Shown here in pieces: positions 1 to 12,043 of a stretch of 64,000 nucleotides of DNA. Position numbers and translations under genes: made by a program. Within the stretch, counting starts at the first letter, position 1; every line of letters begins with the position of its first letter. Below the pieces are notes generated by a model that saw nothing but the letters and a program-made list of their open reading frames with translations, was not told the origin of the DNA and did not search any database. Source of the stretch: Diphasiastrum complanatum (taxonomy: Eukaryota > Streptophyta > Lycopodiopsida > Lycopodiales > Lycopodiaceae); the NCBI GenBank assembly GCA_029204225.1, contig CM055102.1, positions 19,114,967 through 19,178,966 of the forward strand. The letters are read 5' to 3'.

Positions 1-321
1 CGGTCATGCTATCAAGCATACACTAGTGAGAGCCCAATAGGTATACTTATACCCTCCAAGGCCCATGCACCACTAGTAGTGCACTGTGACACCTCACTGG
101 ACACCTCTGTAGCCTATCTGGGCCACGTCATCCAGTGTCCCAATGACTCACTGATAGACCCATAAAAATCCACCATCAAGTGTTTTAGACCTACAACCAT
201 TAATTATGACCATGTACACATAAGGGCCCCAATTCCCTTATAGTCACAATTAACTTACGGGTTGTTGGTCTACCGGTCCCTAGTGTGGACACACTACCCG
301 AGACCAGTCATGGGCATGACA
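1..321 (-). mobile_element. Partial 3' LTR of a decayed Ty3/gypsy element
   Basis: Read on the minus strand, an LTR begins at 321 with TGTCATGCCC directly after a polypurine run, and continues past base 1 of the window. The boundary rests on that junction and on integrase/chromodomain remains immediately upstream in element orientation (340-1710). The other LTR end, the target duplication and the second LTR lie outside the window or were not found, so length and age cannot be estimated. Confidence 0.7.
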
Positions 322-337
322 TTCTTCCCCCCTTATT
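322..337 (-). other. Polypurine tract of the gypsy element
   Basis: On the minus strand this is an all-purine stretch apart from one T (AATAAGGGGGGAAGAA) abutting the LTR start TGTCATG. It matches the plus-strand primer expected just before a 3' LTR. Confidence 0.7.
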
Positions 338-339
338 CA

Positions 340-1710
340 AGTTCTGTCCTCAGAACTTAAAACTGGGAAAGTTCCTCCTTAAACTTCCTTCATGTTCCCA
401 TGAATCATCATCGTCTATACATCCCTTCCATCGAACCACTCGGTAACTATACGATTTCTCAATCGTTTAGTTCTTGTATCCAAGATCTTTTCAGGTTCAA
501 GACGAGATACACCCGATGATTCATCCAACAGGTCAAATTGATCTCTAGATCCAAGATGCTCTCCTTCACGTAGACTCTTTCAGAGACGGCTTACGTGAAA
601 TACGGGATGCACTTGAGATCCATCCGGGAGTTCCGATTGGTAAGCTAAGGATCCAATCTTTTTCAAGATCTTATACAGTCCTCTATATCTAGGGGACGAT
701 TAGTAATGTTATCCGGTACGCATTACACTTGAATCCATCGGGATTCTTAAAAAATACCCAACCCCACACTTGGAAGTCTCTTGGTGATCTTTTCAAGCTT
801 GCATAATGTCAGTCCCCATCCTGGGTACACTAGACATTCTCATGTGCAATCCGTAGCATTTCCTGCATATCATGTAGGAAATTTGCTACTTTCTGAAACT
901 TGAACGCCCGAGTCTCTACCGCAATGGGTGATATAGGTTTAAAACTATACGTAAGCACGCACGGGCTATAACCGGTAGCCAAATGCTTACTATAACCCAA
1001 TCTCCATCAAGGTGACTACCTCTCCGAGGATATTGCTATGAAAATATGAATAGATATCTTAACTGATCTTCTGATCATGTAGGTAATCCTTCTTTTAGCC
1101 AATCAAGTATAACTAGAATCTGAACTATGATTCTCAATCATAATTCATCGGATTCTTGTCCTATACTCAATAAAAGAACTTGATACCCTCACATAGGCAA
1201 CAACCAATTATCAGAAGATCTTTTAAACTTAACCATCTCTAGTTTAGCAAATACGGCCGACCAAAAGCGACCAGTGGACTTCGAATTGCGAATGTCATAA
1301 TGTCACTTTGGTACAATAAAGCCTAAACAGACACACTCTATAACTATTTGGTCTATACCCGAATAAACATAGTCGATTTGGTAAGGTGATCAGCCGTACC
1401 AAAATTCCACTAACCTGTTTATTCATCCGGGGTATGAACATTATCCTCTCCTATAGATTAGGTATATCCTGGAATCTAAGTTATGATGCACCAATCCCAA
1501 CTCTCCAGATTTCTGAGACCATACCCTATTATAAGAGTGCATCACAACTCATAAATGACACGAGTTGTTCCAAAAAGTCCCTTCCCATCTGGAAAGTTTC
1601 AGACTTTTCCAACTCACACACGGTGCCTATATAAGAATTGTAATCCAAAAATGCCCTCACTTTAGACATGGCACAAATTGCCATTCCAAAGTTAGGGTCC
1701 CAATCTAGAA
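340..1710 (-). pseudogene. Ty3/gypsy pol 3' end: integrase and chromodomain, decayed
   Basis: Minus-strand translation in shifting frames gives a chromodomain-like end (about 430-490, EKILDTRTKRLRNRIV, the usual ILD.R..RLRNR signature), the integrase C-terminal region (about 600-1000, with TGYSPCVLTYSFKP and VANFLHDMQEM) and a piece of integrase core (about 1370-1420, DHLTKSTMFI). Several stops and frameshifts separate these blocks, so it cannot encode a working polyprotein. The chromodomain points to a chromovirus-type gypsy lineage. No RT or RNase H was recognised further upstream. Family assignment is firm; exact limits are approximate. Confidence 0.75.
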
Positions 1711-3713
1711 TAATCTAGAATAACTTAAGATTTATCGGAACCTCATTACGTGAAGTTCGAACTTTTGGCAAACAACTATCCAACTATCCTCAATTTTCTG
1801 GGAGAGCATTCCATCCTTTCCGAACGGGAAAATATAAGTCCCAAAAGTTCTCGCATATTCTATGCACACCCATCTGTAAATGAATCCAAAATGACTCATA
1901 AAAGCAATACATTTCAACAATAATATCCATAAGTAAGATTTCTATTGTTGATTTACAACAACTAACTCAGAAGTAGCGCTCCTGACTCGGTTAGCTATAT
2001 CGGATTTAGAAAATATTTAAATGTCTCAGTGTGGTACCAAAACACCACATTTAATCTGATTCTAAATCAATTCTAGGTCAATAAGCAATTCTCAATGAGA
2101 AATTACTATAACCCAGCAAGCGATTGTCTCAAACACAATTCTCATCAATATGCGTATGTACCAACAACTAGTTTATGCATGCGAACAACTTAGTTCATGG
2201 AATACTTTGTAGATCCACAGGATTACAAGTTTGTACAAAAGGCTTTATGATCCCACAAAGATTCACTACATAGCATATCTCTACAGATATCTCCTGATCT
2301 ATACATAATACTTTCATAACCAAGAATCCTGTAACTTGGTTATCCTCTAAGAGAGAATATTTCTCAAAGAGTGCTATTTCACATCCAAAAACCTCAACCG
2401 GAGATTAACTCAAAAAAATATATTGTTAGCATGAATTTCCTTCCCTGCATCAACCCAAGAATCGCAGTCCACACTAAGATCAAGTTGACTACTTCTCTAA
2501 AGGAACCGGTTTCAACAAATCCCCATCTTGCAATAGAACTTCCTAGTTCTGACACAAATCAATCAGACTTGTTATCAGCCACTTTTCTACTGCAAGAGTG
2601 CTTTCTAAAATTTCCCCCCCTTTAAATCTTCAAACCAAAAATCTACTATAACTTTTAAAGGATTTCTGTAATATCTGAATATCCTATCGTTTCTGATTTA
2701 TAAAACAGGTCCGTCATCTATAACAGATTCCTCCCGGAATCTCTGACAGATGCTTCTCCTTGATAACTCTCTTTTCTTCCTACCTCTCCCCCATTTTAAC
2801 AGGAAATGCCACGAGTTTCCAAGGGGTGCATATCATTCGTCATTTGCTCAGGAGAAGTTTCAAAGAAAAGATCCGAGAAAAACTTGAAAGCCCAAGAAAT
2901 GTTGCATCATTGTTAGCAAATGCCAATGATGTCCCAACACAGTGACTAAACCAAAGATCTTCTTCGTTACCAAGTTGAGAATTAACCCGTAAATTAGAAA
3001 AGGATTTCTTGAAGATTCAAGTAGAGAAAAACAATTTTAGAAAACAGTTCCATTAATCATTTCTGTGACATCATCCATGGTCAACGGGTAATCAAAATTA
3101 CCTTCCAAGAAATCACAAAAAATCGGGTTAATTAATTTGTTAAGAAATTCACCAATATATCATTTATAAAGAAATAGCTTGTCGGGTTTCCGGTTTTGTA
3201 AATTTGAGATATCCAAAAAAGGGTCATGACCAATATCTCAAATTTTCGACAAAACACCCGTTTTATGACCGATAAGTTTTGGCATCACTAAGACTTACGG
3301 CCATACTATGGTCAACTGATCCAGTTAGTTTCAGATCTTCATTTTGGAATTGCCTACGTCCCATACCATAGGTTCTTCCCTTACAAAGGCCCTCCACTTC
3401 CTGATCAAAGTGTTAGAAAAATATTTTATGTATATGAAGCTTTTGGGAATTATATAAAAAAATTCCAGCTTCAATAAAACAATTTTAAATCATACATTCT
3501 TTCACCCCTTTTCACAATCTTTACGGTCATTGAAAGAATAATAGTCCTAACATGCTTTGAGTGACAGATTTAGAATTGGGGAAGAATGAACCAGCTTTTT
3601 CTTGTTCTTAAAAACAAACAGTGTTGGTAGCCCCCAGCTTCAAGCACATCAAGAAACAACTTTTTTGTTCCATTTTAGTCTTTCCATCTTAGGCTTCTGT
3701 TCTGTTTTTAGCC
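1711..3713. other. No recognisable gene
   Basis: AT-rich sequence with only short open frames on either strand. The first few hundred bases may be further decayed gypsy sequence, but no domain motif could be read. A small inverted repeat (3180-3258) is listed separately. Confidence 0.5.
3180..3258. repeat. Short imperfect inverted repeat
   Basis: The arms around AATTTGAGATAT (left) and ATATCTCAAATT (right) extend outward through GTTTTGT/ACAAAAC and CGGGT/ACCCG with small bulges, around a loop of about 15 bases. It could be a fragment of a foldback element or chance in AT-rich DNA. No target duplication was identified. Confidence 0.4.
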
Positions 3714-6700
3714 GTGTCTGTTTCCGAAAAAACGACACCTTGGTCAAAAAAATCCAAGAACTCCTGTTCTCGGATGCCCACAACAGTTAATAAAGCGAAC
3801 ATAATTCGTCAATTGTGAAAAACGCCTTACAGAATTCCTCCAGGAATTCAGCCCGGTCATAATTTTTATGCCTTGTATCTCTCACCACGAGGAGGCATTT
3901 ATACAAAGCAACACAAAAAACCGACAAATTAATGGCTTCTATTCAATTGATTAGATTTCACATTTGGTTGTTTCAGTTTATATTATGAAGTTCCAACACA
4001 CCATTGCCCAAAGTTCACAACAATGGGTAAAATTGCAGGGGGCCATCACTATCAAGTGATGCCGAGCAAATTTTCATTTGCCCCCTCATAGGAATTCCAT
4101 CACAATCCATTTTGAATACAACTGAAAAAATTTTAAAACAAATTTTCGGTCAGTCAATGATCATTATGGGTAATGGTTCATAATAAAGCAATGTCCAAAA
4201 AAAAAATTAATTTTCATTGAACATATCGTGCTTATTTATCACCCAGTTACACTTTCTACCTTGATATCTTATGAGGACCCTAGATGTGTCGCACTGATGA
4301 TCTGGGAGATGTCAGACTTGAGCAGGAGGAGACTAGATGATACACATTCCTTGACACAGTTGAGCATCGATGAGTGCATATCCCGTCGGAGTCTGGAGAC
4401 AGAGATCCGAGGTATGCATAGGCTACGATTTAGATGGAGAGGTTGAGGTTCCAGATTCCTTCGTACATCGGCAGCAAAGACCATGTCAACGGCCAAAAAG
4501 ACAGCCAGCTATTAGACCACAGCCCAGAGCGTCACGGTAGTACAGACGATGTCCACACTTGACATGTACCTTTTCTTAGTCCTATGTACCTTAGGGTATT
4601 CAGTGTCTGTTTCCGAAAAAACGACACCTTGGTCAAAAAAATCCACGAACTCCTGTTCTCGGATGCCCACAACAGTTAATAAAGCGACCATAATTCGTCA
4701 ATTGTGAAAAAAGCCTTACAGAATTCCTCCGGGAATTCAGCCCAGTCATAATTTTTATGCCTTGTATCCCCCACCACGAGGAGGCATTTATACAAAGCAA
4801 CACAAAACCGACGAATTAATGGCTTCTATTCAATTGATTAGATTTCACATTTGGTTGTTTTAGTTTATATGATGAAGTTCCAACACACCATTGCCCAAAG
4901 TTCGCAACAATGGGTAAAATTGCAGGGGGCCATCACTATCAAGTGATGCCGAGCAAATTTTCATTTGCCCCCCTCATAAGAATTCCATCACAATCCATTT
5001 TGAATACAACTGAAAAAAATTTAAAACAAATTTTCGGTCAATCAATGATCATTATGGGTAATGGTTCATAATAAAGCAATGTCCAAAAAAAAAAATAAAA
5101 TTTCATTAAACATATCGTGCTTATTTAGCACCCAGTTACACTTTCTACCTTGATATCTTATGAGGACCCTAGATGTGTCGCACTGATGATCTGGGAGATG
5201 TTAGACTTGACGAGGAGGAGACTAGATGATACACATTCCCTGACACAGTTGAGCATCGATGAGTGCATATCCCGTCGGAGACTGGGGACAGAGATCCGAG
5301 GTACGCATAGGCTATGATTTAGATGGAGAGGTTGAGGTTCCAGATTCCTTCGTACATCGGCAGCAAAGACCATGTCAACGGCCAAAAAGACAGCCAGCTA
5401 TTAGACCACAGCCTAGAGCGTCACGGCAGTACAGATGATGCCGACAGCCTACCCGGTAATAGAGGTCCATGGCATATCTAGTGACACCTTCACAGCATAC
5501 CATCCACCATTTCTTCCATGCTGATGGGCATCATGATATACGATTCCAGGCTATTGGATTCTGATTGGGCCAGCCATCTTTATGCATTGTATTTGCAGTT
5601 ATTGTTTTATAGATGATTGAGCTTTAAGCTCCTATGTGCACACTTGACATGTACCTTTTCTTAGTCCTATGTACCTTAGGGTATTCAGTGTCTGTTTCCG
5701 AAAAAACAACACCTTGGTCAAAAAAATCCATGAACTCCTGTTCTCAGATGCCCACAACAGTTAATAAAGCGAACATAATTCGTCAATTGTGAAAAAAGCC
5801 TTACGGAATTCCTTCAAGAATTCAGCCCAGTCATAATTTTTATGCCTTGTATCCCCCACCACAAGGAGGCATTTATACAAAGCAACACAAAAAACCGACA
5901 AATTAATGGCTTCTATTCAATATTAGATTTCACATTTGGTTGTTTCAGTTTATATGATGAAGTTCCAACACGCCATTGCCCAAAGTTCGCAACAATGGGT
6001 AAAATTGCAGGGGGCCATCACTATCAAGTGATGCCGAGCAAATTTTCATTTGCCCCCCTCAGAGGAATTCCATCACAATCCATTTTGAGTACAACTGAAA
6101 AAATTTTAAAACAAATTTTCGGTCAGTCAATGATCATTATGGGTAATGGTTCATAATAAAGCAATGTCCAAAAACAAAATTTAATTTTCATTGAACATAT
6201 CGTGCTTATTTAGCACCCAGTTACACTTTCTACCTTGATATCTTATGAGGACCCTAGATGTGTCGCACTGATGATCTGGGAGATGTCAGACTTGAGGAGG
6301 AGGAGACTAGATGATACACATTCCCTGACACAATTGAGCATCGATGAGTGCATATCCCGTCGAAGTCTGGAGACAGAGATCCGAGGTACGCATAGGCTAC
6401 GATTTAGATGGAGAGGTTGAAGTTTCAGATTCCTTCGTACATCGGCAGCAAAGACCATGTCAACGACCAAAAAGACAGCTAGCTATTAGACCACAGCCCA
6501 GAGCGTCACGGCAGTACAGACGACACCGACAACATACCCGGCGACAGAGGTCCATGGCATATCTAGTGCACCTTCACATCATACCATCCACCATTTCTTC
6601 CATGCTGATGGGCATCATGATATACGATTCCAGGCTATTGGATCCTGATTGGGCCAGCCATCTTTATGCATTGTATTTGCAGTTATTGTTTTATAGATGA

Positions 6701-6772
6701 TTGAGCTTTAAGCTCCTATGTGCACACTTGACATGTACCTTTTCTTAGTCCTATGTACCTTAGGGTATTCAA
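3714..6772 (+). repeat. Three-copy head-to-tail tandem array, unit about 1085 bp
   Basis: The phrase GTGTCTGTTTCCGAAAAAAC recurs at 3714, 4603 and 5688 (the third copy has AAAAAACAAC), giving copies 3714-4602 (889 bp), 4603-5687 (1085 bp) and 5688-6772 (1085 bp). Copy 1 lacks about 190 bp present near the 3' end of copies 2 and 3, between a GTCACGG motif and CACTTGACATGTACC. Copies differ by scattered substitutions and small indels, so they are not assembly duplicates. Each carries a 75-codon open minus-strand frame (4269-4496, 5158-5385, 6243-6470). No transposase or polyprotein motif was recognised. It is followed after 14 bases by a CT microsatellite. Confidence 0.9.
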
Positions 6773-6782
6773 GGACATTAAT

Positions 6783-6786
<4 letters not shown>

Positions 6787-6862
<76 letters not shown>
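6787..6862. repeat. (CT)n microsatellite, 76 bp
   Basis: Uninterrupted CT dinucleotides immediately after the third tandem copy. Open frames through it are low-complexity artefacts. Confidence 0.98.
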
Positions 6863-6866
<4 letters not shown>

Positions 6867-7870
6867 GATCATATTCTACTACACATATACAAACCCATTC
6901 TAAATAACCAACAAAACTCCTTACTAAGTAAAACCTAGGATACATGAAATTTGATCAATTGAAAGAACATAACCTGGACTACTATTATGGGTCGATGTTT
7001 GAATTGGATTCTCTGCCATTTCTTTGTCTGCACCAATCGTCTTTTATTGAAGCTATCAAAACCACAAGAAAATCAATAGCACAAAGTCACCCCTTTGACA
7101 AAGAGATTGCATTTGTTGAAATAAAAATTATTCATTCGATAAACCTTGCCACATCCCCTCTTACTACAATCTTGTGGCTGCTTCAAGTCATTTGAACCTC
7201 AAAATTGAAACTCATTGGCAACGCAATCCTAATATGATATTGAAAGAAAACCATAGTTTCTCTTGGTGTACATACATCAACATCAAACACTCACAAGAGT
7301 TTAACCTAAAGTTTTCGATGCAAAAAGTGTAAACTTTTTAAATCGATCATTTGTTCATAGATCAACAATAAAAACTAATATAAAACATGTGATACCTCTC
7401 CGTTACATTCTTTACAAGAGATTGCACTTTTTAAGGCCTCTTAAACCCTTGAAGGCACTCCTACGAGAAACTACTTTAGACCATTGGGGTTGTTAAGTTT
7501 TATCATCATTGATCTTACAAGATAATGTTTCCCAAGTAGACATATTGCATGCTTTTGAGCTTGTGGAAGTTTGAAAATGCGTGAACAGATTACTATGACA
7601 AATTCCAGATAAAGAATGTACATAAAATTACTTGTCATGTGACAGGTTACATCCTTACCCAGTTAAAAGGATATTATGGTGTCCTTAAGTAAGGCAGCCA
7701 GACCTCCAGGGGGATATTATCAATTGGACCTTATGATTACAGGTAGGGATGACGAGTGTTAATATGTGAGGACTCAATCTCTTGTGGGTTTGGTGGTTTG
7801 GCCTCCACTAACCTCTCCTGTGTTTCCATTTCTACCTTAATCTTAGTTATCTCCTAGGTGGTCTTTACAT
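6863..7870 (+). other. No gene; probable 5' LTR of the following element at the right end
   Basis: Nothing coding was recognised. Because a primer-binding site starts at 7871, the bases just before it should be an LTR 3' end (..TTTACA near 7869). A TGTCATGTGACAGG at about 7637 resembles the TGTCA- starts of the two other gypsy LTRs in the window and is a candidate LTR start, which would give an LTR of about 234 bp. No matching 3' LTR was found, so this is tentative. Confidence 0.4.
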
Positions 7871-7882
7871 TGGTATCAGAGC
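7871..7882 (+). other. Primer-binding site (initiator-Met tRNA type)
   Basis: TGGTATCAGAGC matches the sequence complementary to the plant initiator-Met tRNA 3' end that primes most LTR retrotransposons. One base separates it from a ..TTTACA end, as usual. It marks the start of the internal region of the gypsy-like element that carries Gag at 9253. Confidence 0.8.
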
Positions 7883-9252
7883 AACCATTTTCCTAGCCTA
7901 AACTTCTGAGCGACAAGCTAATTTTCAGGTGGTGGTCATTGAGTATCCCAAGATTTCATTGGAAACCAACAATTATTGGGGTTCTAATACACACCCATCC
8001 TCCCCTTATTGGGGCTGGTCTAGAGAGAGTAGAGAGAGGCCCATCGCCGAGGACGGAGAAATACATCCTTCCTTCTGAACGTGGCACTCTCTGCTTCGGT
8101 TGCAATAATCGTGTCCACCTTTCTAAACAAGCCCACCCCACAAACAATCATCTATAATATCACTTACCCGGATTAAATGCTCGCATCGTTTTATGTGAAA
8201 TTTTATGTTAGGCATTCGCAGTAGTGCGCTCTTGTTTTTGTATAGGAACAAATTATACAAGTAGATTTTTGTTTGATATTTTTGTGCCAATAGCTTTGCT
8301 CTAGCATTAATTTGCCCTTTCTTTTATTCATCTTAGATTTTCTTTTGAGCGAATAACTTTTGGTCACCGCTAAAATTTCACAGCTTTTAACGTTTGGAAT
8401 CACATTGCTCACATTGGGAAACAAAATAAAATATCACATACTAAGAGGAATCATGATGATCTATGTTTATAGAGGTTCATCGTTGTTATGTATAGGTCAA
8501 AAACTTGCACTCATAAATTCATCCGAAATACTATTGTGCATCTATTTTCATGCTATAGATAAAAAATTACTCGACAGAAAAATATAACATCTATCAACAA
8601 AACTCAACATTCATGCGTTTATCCAAAATGTTTGTACAATGTCACCAAAAAAAAAAATCTTATGTATGCTTTGGCAAAGATTCCTTGAACTTCCCCAGAA
8701 ACGACCCACTGTGAATTTACAAGGATTCTTAGTTTGAGAAACATATTTTCAACTTTTTTGGGATTTTGTTGGTTGGGAATACAATGTGAAAGACAAAGCT
8801 GATAGAGAGTACACTGTCTATTCCATGATTATATCAAAATTTGAAAATTGCATTATGGAAATTGAGTAGATAAAAAAGGATCAAAAAGCATGACAAAAAA
8901 ATGTATTGGAATTTTCACTTCATATAACCTATATGAAATCGTCTAAGAGACAAGTTTCGAACCCTAGTCATCTATAATTGTTACAAGCTCCACAAACCCT
9001 TTATATTTACTCAGTGCACAAGATACTTCTACAGGTAGCAATGTGGACTTATGGATAAATGCATGGGAGACTCAACACACAAAAAAAAGATGAAATATAT
9101 GATAGAGACTTGATGCCAAAGTTCATAAGTATGTAGTGCACCCTAGTCCATTGCTACGGGACAAAATTTTTTTGATCAAGGTCAGAAATTGTAGAGGTGA
9201 TAGGATGAAAGAATAGGGTCTACTATGGCTGTTGGTTTGCTAAGCTTGACAC
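7883..9252 (+). other. Leader between primer-binding site and Gag
   Basis: Mostly stop-rich and AT-rich. A 72-codon frame at 7939-8157 ends in CFGCNNRVHLSKQ, which has the first Cys, second Cys and His of a CCHC knuckle but lacks the last Cys; it is too weak to call a domain. The rest shows nothing recognisable. Confidence 0.4.
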
Positions 9253-9997
9253 ATATTTTCAGATCTACCCTAAGACTGATCCTCAGAAGATCCAGTTGGC
9301 TGCTTTACACTTAGATGGACGTGCCGCCACGTGGTGGCAAGTTTATCAAGCTGATCCTGATCGAGAAGGGCTCCATATATGGCATACCTTTCGCCGTGAC
9401 CTTCATCATGCTATGATTGATCCTTAGTGGCTCGACCGCCAACGTGATACATTTCGTAGTCTCACTCAGAGCAGTGACCTTGCTTTTTATACAGATCAGT
9501 TTATGGAGCTTTCTTATCTTTTCACAGATCTACTGCCCACTGAGCTTATTTCTCGTTACATTGATGGGCTTCGTGGTGCCTTACATTACGATGTTTTTTC
9601 CTTCCGTCCTCCCACACTTGTTGAGGCGATGTCTCTTGCCAGTACTTTACAGCACAAGTACTCTGACACCCTTCCTTCCCACTTCTCCCGACCCCGTCCT
9701 TCTACTTCATCTTTTCCCTCTATGTCCACCCCTACACCTGCCCCTTCAGTTCCAGTTCCTTGCATTGTGGACCCTCGATCTGCTTTTGTCCGACGTTACT
9801 CGTCTGCAGAGTTTGCTGACCTTCAGGATCCTATATCACACAGTTTGAGCGAGTTGCCTGATTTACTTGAGATAGTTATTGATCTACCTGAGCTCGTCAT
9901 TGTATCCCATAGTGAGTCAGAGTCACATATACAATTCCTACTGATGCTGATTCGCATATACAGGTTGCGGCTGATATGGTCCTTGATACTGACATAG
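9253..9997 (+). pseudogene. Ty3/gypsy Gag (retrotransposon gag domain), one in-frame stop
   Basis: Gag forms the particle that packages element RNA. The frame shows the typical capsid core: LAALHLDGRAATWWQ, then IWHTFRRDL, an in-frame TAG at 9425-9427, RQRDTFRSLTQ, YTDQFMELSYLF and LISRYIDGLRG. A Pro/Ser-rich linker follows (about 9670-9750). Apart from the one stop the frame stays open to 9997. No CCHC zinc knuckle follows, unlike most plant gypsy Gags; an Asp-rich segment leads toward the protease instead. The start codon was not identified and 9253 is only where homology becomes readable. Confidence 0.8.
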
Positions 9998-10195
9998 CAT
10001 GCTATGATCCTATTGATGATGTTGTTCCATGCTTTGATATTGTTGTTGAGTACTTTGATGCTACTCGTGTTCCTGAGCGCCATGCTATAGATGTTGTCGC
10101 CTATGCTCCTTATTTCGATATTATTGATGGGTCTACGGTTTCAAATGCTTTGGCTACTCCAGTAGATCTCCATATGGCATACGATTATACATTTC
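9998..10195 (+). pseudogene. Asp-rich linker between Gag and protease
   Basis: A coding-like frame (9976-10230) with strong T-ending codon preference, rich in Asp, Val and Tyr, overlaps both neighbours in another phase. It probably represents the Gag-protease spacer of the same polyprotein, separated by small indels. No domain is recognised. Confidence 0.45.
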
Positions 10196-11313
10196 ATGAT
10201 GGGAATTCCTATTGTATACTCACTAGCTGATTTTGTTGATACCCATCTAGATGAGTATGCGGTTCTTCTAGATGCATATTTAGGCCAGAACTTATCAGTT
10301 GATGCTTCTGTTATTATGCCTACATATGTTGTTCCATTTGTGGATCATATTATTCTAGATGCGGGGCAAGAGTATATTGCTTTAGTGGATACAGGCAGTA
10401 CACATTCATTTATTAGCAGTTACACACCAGGATTCGTGCTACACATGTTCCTGCTTCCCAGCCTCTCAGCGTTGAGGTTGCTCGTTCCCATTCTTTTCCC
10501 AGTTCTCAGATGATTCAGGGCTTGGATTATCGCATTGGTGATTTTTTTGGTTAGGCAGATTTCTACATCATTTCTCTGAAGCACTATGACATTATTTTTG
10601 GTGCAGCCTGGTTCTCTTCGCTTGGTACTGTTGCTGTGGATCTCTCTCAACAGACACTTTCCTTTACTCATGCTGGTCAGCATCATTCACTTGCTGGTAT
10701 TGATTCCCAGGGTGACTATCAGTTGGTTACCGGGAAGCAGTTTATGCGTAGCCTGCCAAAGGCTCAAGATGCAGCTCTTCTTTCCATTCAGAGTACATCA
10801 CTTGCTGCTTCACTTTCACCATTCGTGGGTCCTCTTCCTCAGGTTGATGCTCCTTCGGATTTACAGGTTGTTGTTGTGTGCCTTGTGCCTATATGCCTTG
10901 ATTCACAGATATTGTATTCAGTGGTCATTCCTGGTTTCATTGACATTCAGGCCGTATACCTTGGTGGTATTTCTACTATTGCTTTTGCGCATACCTCAGA
11001 TAGCCCTCCTGGTTCAGTGGTTGGTGCAGTATCTTCTCCATTGGTCTCTATATCTCCATCTCTTGAGTCCGTTATGGCTGATGTTCCTGCTAATTTCTAT
11101 GGGGTTCTTCACGGGTCCACGTTTGATGGTTCCCTCGCTATTGGTGATCAGGTTGTATCTTCTTTCGCTTTACTCCATGGATCTCTGCTTGAGGTTTGTG
11201 AACCGCCTCATGATATTTCTACGGTTCCTTACATGATTCATGCGCCTTTGGCCCTTACCGTTACACATTTCCATCCGAGGATATTTGCGAGATGGTCACT
11301 ATTACTTATCTAG
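10196..11313 (+). pseudogene. Retropepsin-like protease followed by an unknown extension
   Basis: The aspartic protease cuts the polyprotein; its active site is visible as ALVDTGSTHSFIS (about 10380-10420). A frameshift follows near 10430, and the adjacent frame carries LKHYDIIFGAAWFSSLG, the conserved second half of plant gypsy proteases (usual form IILGMDWL). It runs open from about 10555 to a stop at 11311-11313. After residue-level homology ends near 10760, about 180 further codons show no RT fingers or palm motif and match nothing I recognise. Codon endings stay T-rich as in Gag, so the extension looks genuinely coding in origin. Confidence 0.7.
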
Positions 11314-11401
11314 GGTATTTATATGTTGGGATCTTTCTAGATGAGTATACGGGCATCCTTCTGTTTCTACATATAGGTTTGCTGCAGTCCATGCCGATGC
11401 T

Positions 11402-12043
11402 ATGGATATATGGCATTCCTGGTTATTACGTATAGCTTGGTTTCCATTTGGACCTGTTGATTGGTGCTGGTTTTTCCATATTATTGATCGCCTATGGTGC
11501 GGATATCTCTATGATTATGCATGTGGCTCTCTATCTGTTCCTTGGATTGTTGCTCATTGTCAGACTTGGCATATCCTGATGGCTTGGGTTATTGCCTCCG
11601 TTCCAGTTATTGTTTGTCCAGGTGATCTTCAAATTCCCCGTCATTTCAAGTTGCTCCATATCGCTTGGTCTCCGATGCTGAGTTGCCACTTTGTTCTTGT
11701 TTTCCGAGACCATCAGAGTACCTTGAGAGAGTTCCTTCTCCTCTCTTGGATAGTTTTTGGGGATGTTGCCGCCATATACTTCAGTGTTGCTCATATGTGC
11801 TTTGATACTCATTCCCAGCTACACGTGTATATTGCTCTGATGCTTGCTATTGATGTTGCGGATCCTGTTCCTCGTTTCAGTGCATTTCTTCTATTCCTCA
11901 CTTGTGCGCCTAGTGTGTACTTTGGGATTACACTTGCGGCCAGTTCCGATGGGTCATCCGATTCTCCATCCATTTTTGGTGTATCCTATGATGGATTGGT
12001 ATGTCCATATGAGGTCGTGAAGGTGGTGGTCTATAGAAGATGA
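11402..12043 (+). CDS. Unrecognised 213-codon frame in the gypsy-like element
   Basis: An open frame from ATG 11402 to TGA 12041-12043, downstream of the protease on the same strand. It keeps the T-ending codon bias of Gag and protease, which argues that it is or was translated rather than a random opening. The product is unusually rich in Trp, His, Phe and Leu with several hydrophobic stretches (for instance residues 55-75 and 108-130), and has no RT, RNase H or integrase motif. Options are an accessory or envelope-like protein, a capsid extension, or RT-region sequence decayed past recognition. Function unknown. Confidence 0.45.
   Translation: MDIWHSWLLRIAWFPFGPVDWCWFFHIIDRLWCGYLYDYACGSLSVPWIVAHCQTWHILMAWVIASVPVIVCPGDLQIPRHFKLLHIAWSPMLSCHFVLVFRDHQSTLREFLLLSWIVFGDVAAIYFSVAHMCFDTHSQLHVYIALMLAIDVADPVPRFSAFLLFLTCAPSVYFGITLAASSDGSSDSPSIFGVSYDGLVCPYEVVKVVVYRR

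Noticed and set aside
3714-6772. CRISPR-like or satellite array
   Set aside because: Units are over 1 kb, only three copies, no short repeat/spacer pattern; the genome is a plant.
6718-6938. Leu/Ser- and Arg/Glu-repeat open frames over CT/GA tracts (also at 30570-30798, 31985-32230, 37683-37904, 39040-39332, 44761-45122, 58873-59209, 61721-62087)
   Set aside because: Pure dinucleotide repeats give stop-free frames automatically; none has non-repetitive coding sequence of its own.
7939-8157. Possible CCHC zinc knuckle (CFGCNNRVHLSKQ)
   Set aside because: The last Cys is absent and it lies upstream of Gag rather than after it; too weak to call.
9417-9848. 143-codon hydrophobic frame overlapping gag
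   Set aside because: It is the out-of-phase shadow of the gypsy Gag frame, which has clear capsid motifs.
10586-11236. 216-codon Leu-rich frame overlapping the protease extension
   Set aside because: Shadow of the protease-phase frame; the other phase has homology and codon bias.
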